This document shows, one piece after another, positions 1-8,147 of a stretch of DNA of 42,719 nucleotides; the stretch's first letter is position 1, and each line of letters starts with the position of its first letter. Source of the DNA: Bifidobacteriaceae bacterium. GTDB lineage: Bacteria > Actinomycetota > Actinomycetes > Actinomycetales > WQXJ01. The stretch covers positions 1 to 42,719 of the forward strand of contig JAIRXP010000028.1 of NCBI GenBank assembly GCA_031268215.1, read 5' to 3'. Under the pieces are notes generated by a model. It saw only the letters and a program-made list of their open reading frames with translations. It made no database searches and was not told the origin of the DNA. The position numbers and the translations under genes are program-made.

Positions 1-1481
1 AAGACATGGCAGCTAGTTTCGTGGTTGTCTCCACCGGGCGGTCACGTGACGTGTACCGGTCCATCGAGGCCCGCCTGACCCGCGAGATGACAACCATGTG
101 GCTGTACTTCTCCAACTACGGCATGACTGACCCGCTCGACTACGAGATCTACAACCTCGACGGCGCCTACCCCGAGGAAGGGATCCTCACCTCAGAAGCC
201 TGCGGCGGCGGCTGGTCAGTCGGCTCCGACCTACCCTATATGTGGCAGTCCCCGCCCATGGATCCAGACTCGACCAAACCACCAAAACGCTATTCGTCCC
301 ACGGCGTTCAGGTACCCTGCGTGGAAGGGTTTTGGTACCCCACGTTCACCTTCAACGGGCCAATCCACTCGAATGACACGTTCTTTGCCTTTGGAGGCCA
401 CATCAACGGCCAATTCAGCTCCTCTGACCCGGCCTGCAGACAGTCTGATCCGGAAGACCCCGCTAGCTGGGACTGGTGCGTCCAGCCCGGTGGTTACGCC
501 GATTGGATGGGCCCGGCGCCGCAGTACCGGGAGGTGCTCCAGCTCCCGGCGGTTGGGGCCGCCAGGGAGAAGTCCCTGGACGGTGTTGGCTGCCTCTACC
601 AAGGCCCTACTCGGATCATCCTCGAAGGCAGTCAAATGACCGTCTGGTCTAAAGAGACCACTACTCAACGCGACGATTGCGGGACGTTGGCGGAACTGCG
701 AAGCGCGGCCGGCGCGACCGTTGACGTTCCCATCGACTCAATGATCTTCGTTGACGCCGCGGAAGGGGTCGCGCCTAAGAAGATCAAGGCCGGCGCCATA
801 GGCGGCGAGCCTGGCCGGGAACTCCCCCTGGGCTCCTACACCGGAGCCGCGCCCAGCCCCGGGGCGCAGTACATCGAAGAGGTGGCCATGAGCTACAAGG
901 ACAAGGCAGACGGCATAGGCAACCTGTGGCTTGAGGGCCACATGACGGGCGGGCATTTGACCATCGCCACTGACCGGACCGCCGTGCTGACCGGTGACCT
1001 GCTGACCGATGACGACGAACACGACCTGCTGGGAGTGATGGCCGGGGACGCTATTGAGGTCCACAACCCGGTCATGCAAACCGTCGGCGCGGACGAGTCC
1101 GGCACCGCCTGGCTGGACCCGGTCAAACCCCTCCCGCGGGTGGCCTCATACAGGGATCAATGGCCCACCGATTACAACGGTAACCGTGACGTGTTCAAGA
1201 TCGAATCCGCCCTGCATGTCGTTACCGCCGGGCTCAGGGTCCAGAACCACAACATGTACGAGGACCTGGGGCTGCTCGACATTTACGGCTCCCTGACGGA
1301 GAACTTCCCCGCCCTCCAGGGCACGGTCGGTGGCGGCTATGAAATGGTTCTCAACTACAACAAGAACCTCCGCGAAGGACCGCCGCTCTTGTTCCCGCCC
1401 GTCGTCAACGGCCAATGGGTGATAGCCAACCAAGCCAAGGCCACGCCAGCCGAGGAGATCAAGGAGCCGCCCAGACCCTAG
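1..1481 (+). CDS. Large PilX-like minor prepilin paralogue A (5' end outside window)
   Basis: The reading frame is open to the left window edge. The first ATG at 6 aligns to about residue 145 of paralogue C (3916-5940), so roughly 144 N-terminal codons, including the prepilin leader and membrane helix, lie outside. What remains is the exported domain. It has the STGRSRDVYRSI block, the GPIHSNDT motif, GCLYQGPTRIIL, a VWSKETT block, IFVDAAEGVAPKKIK, the GNLWLEGHMTGG block, WPTDY and the C-terminal PPLLFPPVVNG block. Six of the eight family cysteines are present, and the other two belong to the missing part. The first 131 bases are almost identical to 4343-4473. By family it should be a surface-exposed minor pilin or pilus-tip protein, but no ligand can be inferred. 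It ends in a short proline-rich tail without a sortase signal. Confidence 0.8.
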   Translation, partial: DMAASFVVVSTGRSRDVYRSIEARLTREMTTMWLYFSNYGMTDPLDYEIYNLDGAYPEEGILTSEACGGGWSVGSDLPYMWQSPPMDPDSTKPPKRYSSHGVQVPCVEGFWYPTFTFNGPIHSNDTFFAFGGHINGQFSSSDPACRQSDPEDPASWDWCVQPGGYADWMGPAPQYREVLQLPAVGAAREKSLDGVGCLYQGPTRIILEGSQMTVWSKETTTQRDDCGTLAELRSAAGATVDVPIDSMIFVDAAEGVAPKKIKAGAIGGEPGRELPLGSYTGAAPSPGAQYIEEVAMSYKDKADGIGNLWLEGHMTGGHLTIATDRTAVLTGDLLTDDDEHDLLGVMAGDAIEVHNPVMQTVGADESGTAWLDPVKPLPRVASYRDQWPTDYNGNRDVFKIESALHVVTAGLRVQNHNMYEDLGLLDIYGSLTENFPALQGTVGGGYEMVLNYNKNLREGPPLLFPPVVNGQWVIANQAKATPAEEIKEPPRP

Positions 1482-1495
1482 TCCGCACCCTGACC

Positions 1496-1511
1496 GGGAC
1501 GCCCGCGTCCC
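1496..1511 (+). terminator. Weak hairpin after paralogue A
   Basis: A six-base-pair stem, GGGACG/CGTCCC with a CCCG loop, starts 15 bases after the stop codon. It has no T-run, so it could be a Rho-dependent or weak terminator, or simply chance pairing in GC-rich DNA. Confidence 0.25.
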
Positions 1512-1612
1512 CTAGCGCCCATCCCGCCGGCATTGCGCGGCGGAGCCTCGGGGCATCAGTATCCAAAGTGTTACTGCTCCCGAAGCATTATTACCCAGGA
1601 TGATCTACGTTT

Positions 1613-1700
1613 TTGCGTGCCACGAAACCGAGGGCGAATAATCTAGGACTTGTCCACGTTGTATGAAAGAGCTTTCCAACCACGAAAGGCACCTTCAATG
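1613..1700 (+). promoter_or_regulatory. Candidate promoter and leader of operon 1 (paralogues B and C)
   Basis: A TAATCT hexamer at 1639-1644 is a plausible -10 box. A TTGCGT at 1613-1618 is a poor -35 because its spacer is 20 bases. The block GACTTGTCCACGTT at 1647-1660, the following AAAG/CTTTC tract and CACGAAAGG at 1682-1690 before ATG 1698 all have close counterparts upstream of 6313. A GAAACC at 1623-1628 is also shared. Conservation between two otherwise different intergenic regions supports a regulatory role; the exact start site is inferred. Confidence 0.45.
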
Positions 1701-1913
1701 TTGTGGCCAGTCCACAGAAACACGTGTGACGAGCCCGCCCGTCGCCTTCCCGCCCATGTCTTGTTGACCCGGAGCCGCCCGGTACCGCCGGGCCGTTCCC
1801 TAGCTCCAAGGCGTCCCGTGCCGCCTGCTCGCCCGATCCCGCCTGACGTGGTTGGCACTGCCTCGCTGGTGCCGGCTACCGGCAAGCCAGAGGCGGATGT
1901 GCGGGTTCCATGA
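1698..1913 (+). CDS. Possible leader ORF (71 aa) coupled to paralogue B
   Basis: An ATG at 1698 follows a purine-rich GAAAGG at a usable distance and opens a 71-codon frame rich in Pro and Arg. Its TGA overlaps the first ATG of paralogue B (ATGATG at 1910-1915). Paralogue B has no convincing ribosome-binding site of its own, so translation of this frame could deliver ribosomes to it. The peptide resembles nothing I recognise. The corresponding frame before operon 2 (6214-6300) shares only the ribosome-binding region, the ATG and an early Trp. It may therefore be a translational leader rather than a functional protein, or chance. Confidence 0.3.
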   Translation: MLWPVHRNTCDEPARRLPAHVLLTRSRPVPPGRSLAPRRPVPPARPIPPDVVGTASLVPATGKPEADVRVP

Positions 1914-3919
1914 TGCGCCGGGCTTGGAAGTCGGGCAACGCCGACCGTGGGATCGCGATGGTGCCAGTCTTAGTGTCGTTCTCGATTGTGCTGGTGATGG
2001 TGTTGGGCTCGCTGTCGTTTCTGTCTGCCTCAACCAAGTATTCGCGGTCAGCGCAGGACGTGGATCTGGCTTTGGAGGCTGCCGAGTCTGGTGTGAATGA
2101 TCTGTTGGCTCAACTTCGGGTCGACCCTAACTATGTTGATCAAGTCGCCGCGAAGAAGGACGACAAGCACGGGTATTGCATGAATCCGGCCGTTGGGGGA
2201 CCGGCCGCGGAGGGGGATATGTTCGCGGCGGACTGCGGCTGGGGGGAACGACCGGCGAAGTACAAGCTTTTGTCTGGTGGCCAGGAGTACCACTATGCGG
2301 TTGTTTCTAGCTCTGAGTTGGCGCAGTCGATTGTGGTTGTTTCGACCGGCCGGTCAAACGATGTCTACCGGTCCATCAAGGTCCGGATCAGTCGTGAGCT
2401 GACAACCAACTGGTTGTATATGACCGACTATTCGATAACGGACCCGACCGACATAGAGGCTTGGGCCGGCTACACGAGGTACAAGTACCTTCCTGATGCC
2501 ACCACTGAGGACTGCGGCGCTGGGTATGTGCCGGGAGCATCGAAGCCATATTACGCCTGGGACGCCAGTCCGTTTGTTCCGGCCAGCGAAGGGAAAACCA
2601 GACTGTTTGACGCCTACACCGGAGCACGCTACCTGTGCCTGCAGGTTGGGTGGTTCGGCGAAGGCGACGACCATAGCTCGATTGCTCTGGACGGCCCGGT
2701 TCATATGAACGACGTGATCGTCGGGTATGGAATGAGCATGACCGGGCCTGTCACTTCTTCGTTGCCAAGGTGTAAAGAAGTGGACCCTGAGAACAAGGCC
2801 ACCTGGAATCTATGCACAAGCAAGTGGCTGCTTGACCCTAATAGCCCCAACATGAGTGTGGGGAGCCTCAATTGGCGGGGTGAGGCTCCTAGTTGGCGTG
2901 AACCGTTAGAGTTCCCGACAACTCAGAAGCCGAAGCAGATGGCGTTTGATGATGGGGTGGGTTGTGCGTACCGCGGCCCAACACGGATAGTGTTGCAGGG
3001 CGAGTCGATGCGGGTGTGGTCGAAGGGGACCACGGACTACCGGGATGGCTGCGGTGCGATCGCTGAGTTGGAGTCTGACGCGGGGGCGGTTGCGACCATT
3101 CCGACCGATGGGTTGATCTTCGTTGATGCGATGGAGGGTGTGGTTCCGGAGAGGATCAAGGCTGGGGAGATTGGGGATGGGTTGCCGTTGGGGACGTACA
3201 CGGGTGAGGCGCCATCAGCTGGGGCTGAGTTCAAGGAAGAGATCGCGATGGCGCAGCCGGAGAAGATGGCTGGGCTTGGTAACGTCTGGATTGAGGGTGA
3301 GTTTGGGGGCAAGAATCTGACAGTTGTGGCGGACCGGGACATAGTCGTAACTGGTGATGTTATCGCTGAGCCTGATTCGGGGGCGTTGATCGGTTTGATG
3401 GCCGGTGACCGGGTTGAGATTTTCAACCCGGTTATGCAGACTGTGAAAGCGGATGCCACTGGTACGGCTTGGGGTACGCCGGTGCGGGAGTCTGGGCCTA
3501 ACTTCCAGTACGTTGAGCAGGGCGTATGGCCGAGCGATTACAAGGGCGGCGCGGAAGAGGTTTACTTGGACACTGCGATATACACAACTAAAGCATCATT
3601 CACCGTCCAAAGCCTTGATGCTTTGGTTGCGGGACGGAGCATTGGCACGATCCGCGTTCATGGCTCCATATTCAATCGCTTCTCCGGTGCCACCGCGAAT
3701 CCGGACGACGGCGGGTACGATATTGGGTGGACTTACAATCCTGCTTTGACCAAGGACGAGCCCCTATTATTCCCGCCGATCGTGAATGGCGACTGGGTGA
3801 TCGTTTGGGAAGAGAAAGTCGATCCACTACCAGAAGTCAAGACGCGAACCGGCGTCCCCAACACGGCCCAAGCCCCCCTCAACAAACACATAACAACCAA
3901 AGGCTGGAGCAATCTATGA
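1910..3919 (+). CDS. Large PilX-like minor prepilin paralogue B
   Basis: The 669-residue protein begins with a short basic leader ending in Gly14. A hydrophobic helix (about 15-38) and an SASTKYSR block follow, then an amphipathic segment with ALEAAESG typical of PilX-type N-termini. Prepilin peptidase would cut after Gly14. Position +5 is Pro rather than the usual Glu. The rest is a large exported domain with the eight family cysteines (GYC, DCGW, EDCG, YLC, PRC, NLC, GCAY, DGCG) and the motifs GPVHMNDV, YRGPTRIVL, WPSDY and EPLLFPPIVNG. The acidic DDD stretch seen before (D)LIG in the other copies is absent here. Codon use differs from A, C and D, with far more TTG, GGG and GTT codons. Its stop overlaps the start of paralogue C. 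Role inferred: pilus-tip or minor pilin. Confidence 0.82.
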   Translation: MMRRAWKSGNADRGIAMVPVLVSFSIVLVMVLGSLSFLSASTKYSRSAQDVDLALEAAESGVNDLLAQLRVDPNYVDQVAAKKDDKHGYCMNPAVGGPAAEGDMFAADCGWGERPAKYKLLSGGQEYHYAVVSSSELAQSIVVVSTGRSNDVYRSIKVRISRELTTNWLYMTDYSITDPTDIEAWAGYTRYKYLPDATTEDCGAGYVPGASKPYYAWDASPFVPASEGKTRLFDAYTGARYLCLQVGWFGEGDDHSSIALDGPVHMNDVIVGYGMSMTGPVTSSLPRCKEVDPENKATWNLCTSKWLLDPNSPNMSVGSLNWRGEAPSWREPLEFPTTQKPKQMAFDDGVGCAYRGPTRIVLQGESMRVWSKGTTDYRDGCGAIAELESDAGAVATIPTDGLIFVDAMEGVVPERIKAGEIGDGLPLGTYTGEAPSAGAEFKEEIAMAQPEKMAGLGNVWIEGEFGGKNLTVVADRDIVVTGDVIAEPDSGALIGLMAGDRVEIFNPVMQTVKADATGTAWGTPVRESGPNFQYVEQGVWPSDYKGGAEEVYLDTAIYTTKASFTVQSLDALVAGRSIGTIRVHGSIFNRFSGATANPDDGGYDIGWTYNPALTKDEPLLFPPIVNGDWVIVWEEKVDPLPEVKTRTGVPNTAQAPLNKHITTKGWSNL

Positions 3920-5940
3920 AACACCTACCGCTGGGCCACCGCCAAGACCGCAACGATGAGGGCATGACGATGGTCGCGGTCCTGATGGGTATGTCTTTGA
4001 CTCTGGTGATCACACTGGGTTCGCTAGGGTTGATGTCCGCTTCCACTAAGTACTCGCGTTATGACCAGGACTCCGAACTAGCCTTAGCCGCGGCGCAGTC
4101 CGGGATCAGCGACATCCTGACTGAGTTGCGCGTGGACCCCACCTACCTGGACAGTGTCGAAGCCACCAAAGATGACCCGAACGGGTACTGCCAGAAGGAA
4201 GCGGCAGGCGGACCGGCCGCCGAAGGTGATGTCTTTGCGCATGATTGTGGCTGGGCGCCAGACAAGAAAGCCGGTTGGCAGACACTGGGCGGCGCGGAAG
4301 GCGGCGCTTACCAGCGTTACCATTACGCGATCACCGAACGCGAAGACATGGCAGCTAGTTTCGTGGTTGTCTCCACCGGGCGGTCACGTGACGTGTACCG
4401 GTCCATCGAGGCCCGCCTGACCCGCGAGATGACAACCATGTGGCTCTACTTCTCCAACTACGGCATGACTGATCCTTCGAACTACGAGACCTACAACCTC
4501 GACGGCGCCTACCCCGGGGCGGGGAAACTGACCTCGGAGGCTTGTGGCGGCGGCTGGTCGGTCGGCTCCGACCTGGCGTATTCCTGGCAACTCGCGCCCA
4601 GTGATCCAAATTCGACCAAGCCACCCCGGGAATACATGAGCGACGGCAAATCAAAGGACTGCGTCCAGGGATACTGGATCGACGGAATCACCCTTGATGG
4701 GCCAGTGCATTCGAACGACACGCTCTACTCCGCCGGCGGCCGCTTCGGGGGCCCGTTTTCAACCGCAAACCCGTCTTGCAGGTCTGCCAAGGCGGAAGCT
4801 CCGTCCACCTGGAATAAGTGCCTCCAGAGCGGCGGTTACGGTGATTGGGCTGGTCCACCGCCACAATACCGCGAGGTACTTCAGCCGCCGCCTGTTGGGA
4901 CCGCTAAACAAATGGCTCTTGACGGTACCGGCTGTCTCTATCAAGGCCCCACCCGCATAATCCTTGACGGCGAATACATGAAGGTCTGGTCTAAGGAGAC
5001 CACCACCGAGCGTCCCAACTGTGGAACCATGGCTGAATTGAAAAGCAAGGCCGGCGCTAGGGTGCCAATCCCCACCAACTCTTTGATCTTCGTTGACGCA
5101 GCGGAAGGAGTCGCACCTAAGAAGATCAAGGTCGGCGCCATAGGCGGAGAACCGGGCCGGGAGCTCCCTCTGGGTTCTTACACCGGGGCCGCACCCAGTG
5201 CCGGGGCGCAGTACACCCAAGAAGTGACCATGGCTCATACGAATAAGGCAGACGGCGTAGGCAACCTGTGGCTTGAGGGCCACATGACAGGTGGGCGTTT
5301 GACCATCGCTACAGACCGGAGTGCCATCTTGACTGGCGATCTGTTGACCGATGACGACGAAAGCGACCTGCTGGGCGTCATCGCCGGCGACGCGATTGAG
5401 ATCTACAACCCCGTCATCCAGACCGTCAAGGCCAACGCGGCAGGTACCGGTTGGCTCGCAGGGACCATGCCCAGTCCATTGCTGCCGTCATACAGGGACC
5501 AATGGCCCACGGATTACGATTTGGACCGCAGTGTATTCCGGATCGAAGCCGCTTTACACGTTGTCACGGCTGGATTCAGCGTGCAGAATTTCAAAGTCTC
5601 CGCTGTACTCGGGACCATTGAGCTATTTGGGTCCTTGGCGCAGAATTTCTCGGGTCCAACCGGTCAGTTCGAATGGGGGCCGGGCAACGTTCCAGTGCCG
5701 ACCGGGGGATACAGCGAGGAGTTCGTTTACAACACGAATCTGACAGAAGGGCCACCGTTGTTGTTCCCGTCCATCGTCAACGGCAACTGGGTGATCGCCC
5801 ACCAGGCCAAGACCGAGCCGCTCAAAGACATCAAGCTCCCACTACCCCGCCGACCTGGCAGTTCGTCGCAGATCCCTTCGGCTCGGGTGCCCGATGCCGT
5901 CCGAGCGCCTAGCGTAACCGAAGGCGGCCGGACGCGGTGA
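3916..5940 (+). CDS. Large PilX-like minor prepilin paralogue C
   Basis: The start at 3916 overlaps the TGA of paralogue B (ATGA) and has GGAG six bases upstream. A longer open frame reaches 3727 but lies inside paralogue B. The 674-residue product has a leader ending in Gly16, a hydrophobic helix at about 17-40, SASTKYSR at 41-48 and a PilX-like amphipathic helix to about 71. Its eight cysteines are at 92, 111, 210, 249, 288, 302, 340 and 369. Position +5 after the predicted cleavage site is Ala, not Glu. Family motifs GPVHSNDT (262-269), GPTRIIL and WPTDY are intact, and the C-terminal tail is rich in Pro, Arg and Ser. It is the closest paralogue of A: a leading segment is nearly identical at DNA level. 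Function as a surface minor pilin is inferred from the N-terminus only. Confidence 0.83.
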   Translation: MKHLPLGHRQDRNDEGMTMVAVLMGMSLTLVITLGSLGLMSASTKYSRYDQDSELALAAAQSGISDILTELRVDPTYLDSVEATKDDPNGYCQKEAAGGPAAEGDVFAHDCGWAPDKKAGWQTLGGAEGGAYQRYHYAITEREDMAASFVVVSTGRSRDVYRSIEARLTREMTTMWLYFSNYGMTDPSNYETYNLDGAYPGAGKLTSEACGGGWSVGSDLAYSWQLAPSDPNSTKPPREYMSDGKSKDCVQGYWIDGITLDGPVHSNDTLYSAGGRFGGPFSTANPSCRSAKAEAPSTWNKCLQSGGYGDWAGPPPQYREVLQPPPVGTAKQMALDGTGCLYQGPTRIILDGEYMKVWSKETTTERPNCGTMAELKSKAGARVPIPTNSLIFVDAAEGVAPKKIKVGAIGGEPGRELPLGSYTGAAPSAGAQYTQEVTMAHTNKADGVGNLWLEGHMTGGRLTIATDRSAILTGDLLTDDDESDLLGVIAGDAIEIYNPVIQTVKANAAGTGWLAGTMPSPLLPSYRDQWPTDYDLDRSVFRIEAALHVVTAGFSVQNFKVSAVLGTIELFGSLAQNFSGPTGQFEWGPGNVPVPTGGYSEEFVYNTNLTEGPPLLFPSIVNGNWVIAHQAKTEPLKDIKLPLPRRPGSSSQIPSARVPDAVRAPSVTEGGRTR

Positions 5941-6133
5941 GACCTGGGCAACGAGCGGCATCGGGCAGCGCGAAACCGAAGGCACCCAACCGGTCGGTGG
6001 GGCCTTGGACAGGCCAGCTGAGCCGGTAGTTCCACCCGATTCGCGAACTGCCCCCAGGGGTCCTATATGGTCCCTCTCCGGAGCGCCCTAGATGAGGGTA
6101 ACGTCGCAGGTCAGAGTACATATTCGGGCCATC

Positions 6134-6216
6134 TGGCTTCGTGACTGAAACCCGGTTATACTGATGACCTGTCCACGTTTAAAGGGTCTTTCTACTCACG
6201 AGAGGTAGCTTTTATG
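6134..6216 (+). promoter_or_regulatory. Candidate promoter and leader of operon 2
   Basis: TATACT at 6157-6162 is a good -10 box, with TGGCTT at 6134-6139 as a weak -35 at a 17-base spacing. Three bases after the -10 begins GACCTGTCCACGTT (6166-6179), which matches 1647-1660 with one difference. The CTTTC and CACGAGAGG elements before ATG 6214 also match the operon 1 leader. GAAACC upstream of the -10 is shared as well. The two operons are therefore probably controlled together. Confidence 0.5.
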
Positions 6217-6300
6217 TGGAACGCGGCCCGCCGAAGGGACTACGCTAGTTGCGCTTGTCGTCACTTTCGTTCTTCCGTCACAACCGGGCTTACCTCCTAA
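6214..6300 (+). CDS. Possible leader ORF (28 aa) before the PilV-like gene
   Basis: ATG 6214 lies eight bases after GAGAGG and opens a 28-codon frame ending at TAA 6298-6300. The peptide is basic, with two cysteines in the middle (SCAC) and a Thr/Ser-rich end. It is 12 bases upstream of the next start. It is listed because its ribosome-binding region is conserved in the operon 1 leader. No function is recognised and it may not be translated. Confidence 0.3.
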   Translation: MWNAARRRDYASCACRHFRSSVTTGLTS

Positions 6301-6312
6301 CTAGGTGAAAAG

Positions 6313-7425
6313 GTGATGAACGTGCTTCTTACCATCTCAAGGGAGAGATCGCGGAAGGTGTACCCACCGGGCGGTCGGCGGCGAACTGACGCGGGCACGT
6401 CGATGATTGAAGTGGTCCTGTCCGTCGTGTTACTGAGCATCTTCACGGTCGCGGCAGGCGTTGTGATCGCCCAAGGGTCAACCACCAGTTCCGATTCCCG
6501 AGCCCGCGTCGTAGCGGCCGGGCTGGCGCAGCGGGAGCTAGATATAGTCGCCGAGACCATCGCGGCCTCGCCTGAGGGAGCTAACGATCTACTCGACCCG
6601 TCGACGGTGAGCAATCCGAACCTCACATCCGAACTCAGCTCCGGGAACGCCGAATGGGCCTTCAAGGTGTCGGGGCAGAGATTCAAGCTGGTGCGCCAGG
6701 CCCAGGCTCAGACAGTTGGCCTAGGTTCGCCCTGCGACTCCACGGCCTCCGGCGGCGGGTCCATCACCCGCCTGGCGACCTTGGTAACAGTAACGGTCAC
6801 CTGGGAAGGCATGGGCAACTCCAACCGACCCCATGTCGCATCGCGCTTATACCCACCCAACCCCAAAGCCGAGGTGGGCCTGGGAACGGACAAGGCCGCC
6901 ATCGGCGTCAGGGTGACCGGAATGGCCAATCCGGAAACATCTGACCGCGCCGGTATCCGGGTCCAAGTGACCGGTCCGGGTTACACCGGCTCCGCCATCA
7001 CAGACGCCAGAGGCTGCGCCCTGTTCGTAGTCAAACCGCCGGTCGGCGGCTATGGCGATTATGACGTCCAACTCCTTGGTTCCACTGGCGGCGGCCATTT
7101 CGTGAACCTGATTGGCGAAGAGCGTCCCACACAAACGGTGCTGACCGTCTCGGCCGGGCAGTCGCGCAATATCACCTTCGTGAACTATGACGACGGCGGC
7201 GGACTGACGGTCACGGTAGTCAACGCGGGCCCCACAGACACAGAGGTCGTCCTGCTGCCGGCCATGGGCGGTGCTGGGAGCGAGCGAACGGCGCCAATCG
7301 TTGACGGTAAGGCCGTGTTCAGCGGTCTCAACCCCGGGCAATACTCCGCCTCGGTCGGGGCGACCAGCATCTCCGTCACCATAACCGCGGGCAGCTCCAC
7401 TCAAGCACAGCTGGTGATCCCATGA
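6313..7425 (+). CDS. PilV-like minor prepilin with C-terminal Ig/transthyretin-like domains
   Basis: The 370-residue protein has a basic leader ending in Gly28. This is followed by TSMIEVVLSVVLLSIF, a canonical class III signal with Glu at +5 and a hydrophobic helix to about residue 50. This is the PilV/GspI-type minor pseudopilin arrangement. Residues about 205-370 look like two beta-sandwich modules. The first has GIRVQVTGPGYTG and TDARGCALF, resembling carboxypeptidase-regulatory-like repeats. The second has FSGLNPGQYSASV, resembling prealbumin-like stalk domains. GTG 6313 and ATG 6316 are both possible starts; AGG seven bases before the GTG slightly favours it. The stop overlaps the next gene by four bases. 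The predicted location is a surface filament. The Ig-like extension is unusual for PilV and may act as a spacer or adhesive part. Confidence 0.75.
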   Translation: MMNVLLTISRERSRKVYPPGGRRRTDAGTSMIEVVLSVVLLSIFTVAAGVVIAQGSTTSSDSRARVVAAGLAQRELDIVAETIAASPEGANDLLDPSTVSNPNLTSELSSGNAEWAFKVSGQRFKLVRQAQAQTVGLGSPCDSTASGGGSITRLATLVTVTVTWEGMGNSNRPHVASRLYPPNPKAEVGLGTDKAAIGVRVTGMANPETSDRAGIRVQVTGPGYTGSAITDARGCALFVVKPPVGGYGDYDVQLLGSTGGGHFVNLIGEERPTQTVLTVSAGQSRNITFVNYDDGGGLTVTVVNAGPTDTEVVLLPAMGGAGSERTAPIVDGKAVFSGLNPGQYSASVGATSISVTITAGSSTQAQLVIP

Positions 7426-8147
7426 GGCGCCTCTTGGCCCGCGGCCGCCGCTCCGCCGAATCCGACCGCGGCATGACCCTGGCCGAACTCCTAGCGGTGG
7501 TGGCGGTCGCTTCGATAATCATGGGGCTGGTAATCACCCTGACCACTTCGCTGGCCAAGCATGACGCCCTGAATCTGGCTCGCCAATCCCGCACTGATGG
7601 GATCCGGCAGGCCAGCATCTGGCTCGGCGACGCGTTAGCCCACGCCGCTTCTGATCCTTTCGACACGTCTAGCTCGGTGTTCATAACAGCGACGGATCGG
7701 CAGATGACCTTCCATTCGGCTCTGCCCGTCGAAGGACATACCGGTGACGACGCAGACTACGTCTCCCGCGTCACGGTATTACTCGGCGAAACCTGTTGGG
7801 ATGCGGACCCCGATCCAGGCGTCCTTCACCGGTGCGTCCAGACACCGCTCATAGTCAACGACGTCGCCAGCTTCTGCACTAAAGGCGGCCCAGGCTGTTC
7901 CGATGCCCTCTTCGAGGACTTGGTGGTGGCCCGGAACGTCAAGGACGCACCCATGTTCTCATACGCACTGGGTACGGATGGCGGCTGGACCGACCCGCAG
8001 TCCGAAGTGACTGGAGACGAGAACCTGGACCGCATCATCGGCGTGGAACTGAAAGTAACCGCGACCGGCGAACCCGGTTCGGCGTATCAAGACCTGGAGT
8101 CTACCGTCTTCAAACGCCACACGATCAAAGCATGGAGCAGGCAATAA
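7422..8147 (+). CDS. PilW-like minor prepilin
   Basis: The 241-residue protein has a basic leader ending in Gly17, then MTLAELLAVVAVASIIMGLV with Glu at +5 (residue 22). This is a textbook prepilin cleavage site and N-terminal helix. The following region (ALNLARQSRTDGIRQASIWLGDAL) fits the PilW/GspJ type, in which a long helix leads into a beta-rich C-terminal domain. Five cysteines in the exported part could form disulfides. The ATG overlaps the TGA of the PilV-like gene, and its TAA overlaps the ATG of paralogue D (TAATG), so the three are translated as a unit. It is probably needed to initiate or prime the filament that carries the large PilX-like proteins; this is inferred from the PilVWX logic of other type IV pili. 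Confidence 0.78.
   Translation: MRRLLARGRRSAESDRGMTLAELLAVVAVASIIMGLVITLTTSLAKHDALNLARQSRTDGIRQASIWLGDALAHAASDPFDTSSSVFITATDRQMTFHSALPVEGHTGDDADYVSRVTVLLGETCWDADPDPGVLHRCVQTPLIVNDVASFCTKGGPGCSDALFEDLVVARNVKDAPMFSYALGTDGGWTDPQSEVTGDENLDRIIGVELKVTATGEPGSAYQDLESTVFKRHTIKAWSRQ

Larger units (their letters stand above)
1482..1909. other. Intergenic region between paralogues A and B
   Basis: These 428 bases contain no recognised gene. The left part has a small GC-rich hairpin just after the stop of paralogue A. The middle part has relatively AT-rich sequence (about 1560-1645) with a candidate promoter. From 1647 to 1700 there is a leader resembling 6166-6216 upstream of the second operon. The right part is spanned by a short open frame (1698-1913) that runs into the start codon of paralogue B. 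Confidence 0.6.
5941..6312. other. Intergenic region between the two pilin operons
   Basis: These 372 bases carry no recognised protein gene. The left 180 bases are GC-rich with only short imperfect inverted repeats and no clear terminator with a T-run. A candidate promoter (6134-6162) and a leader similar to that at 1647-1700 occupy the right half. They are followed by a 28-codon open frame ending at 6300, just before the PilV-like gene. Confidence 0.6.

Noticed and set aside
1640..1700. Possible cyclic-di-GMP riboswitch upstream of the pilin operon
   Set aside because: It would make biological sense, but the conserved core elements of GEMM-type riboswitches cannot be found in either leader.
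4759..5283. 174-codon minus-strand frame inside paralogue C, with a similar one inside paralogue A (738-1079)
   Set aside because: The two resemble each other only because the sense-strand paralogues are similar; no independent start or function is supported.
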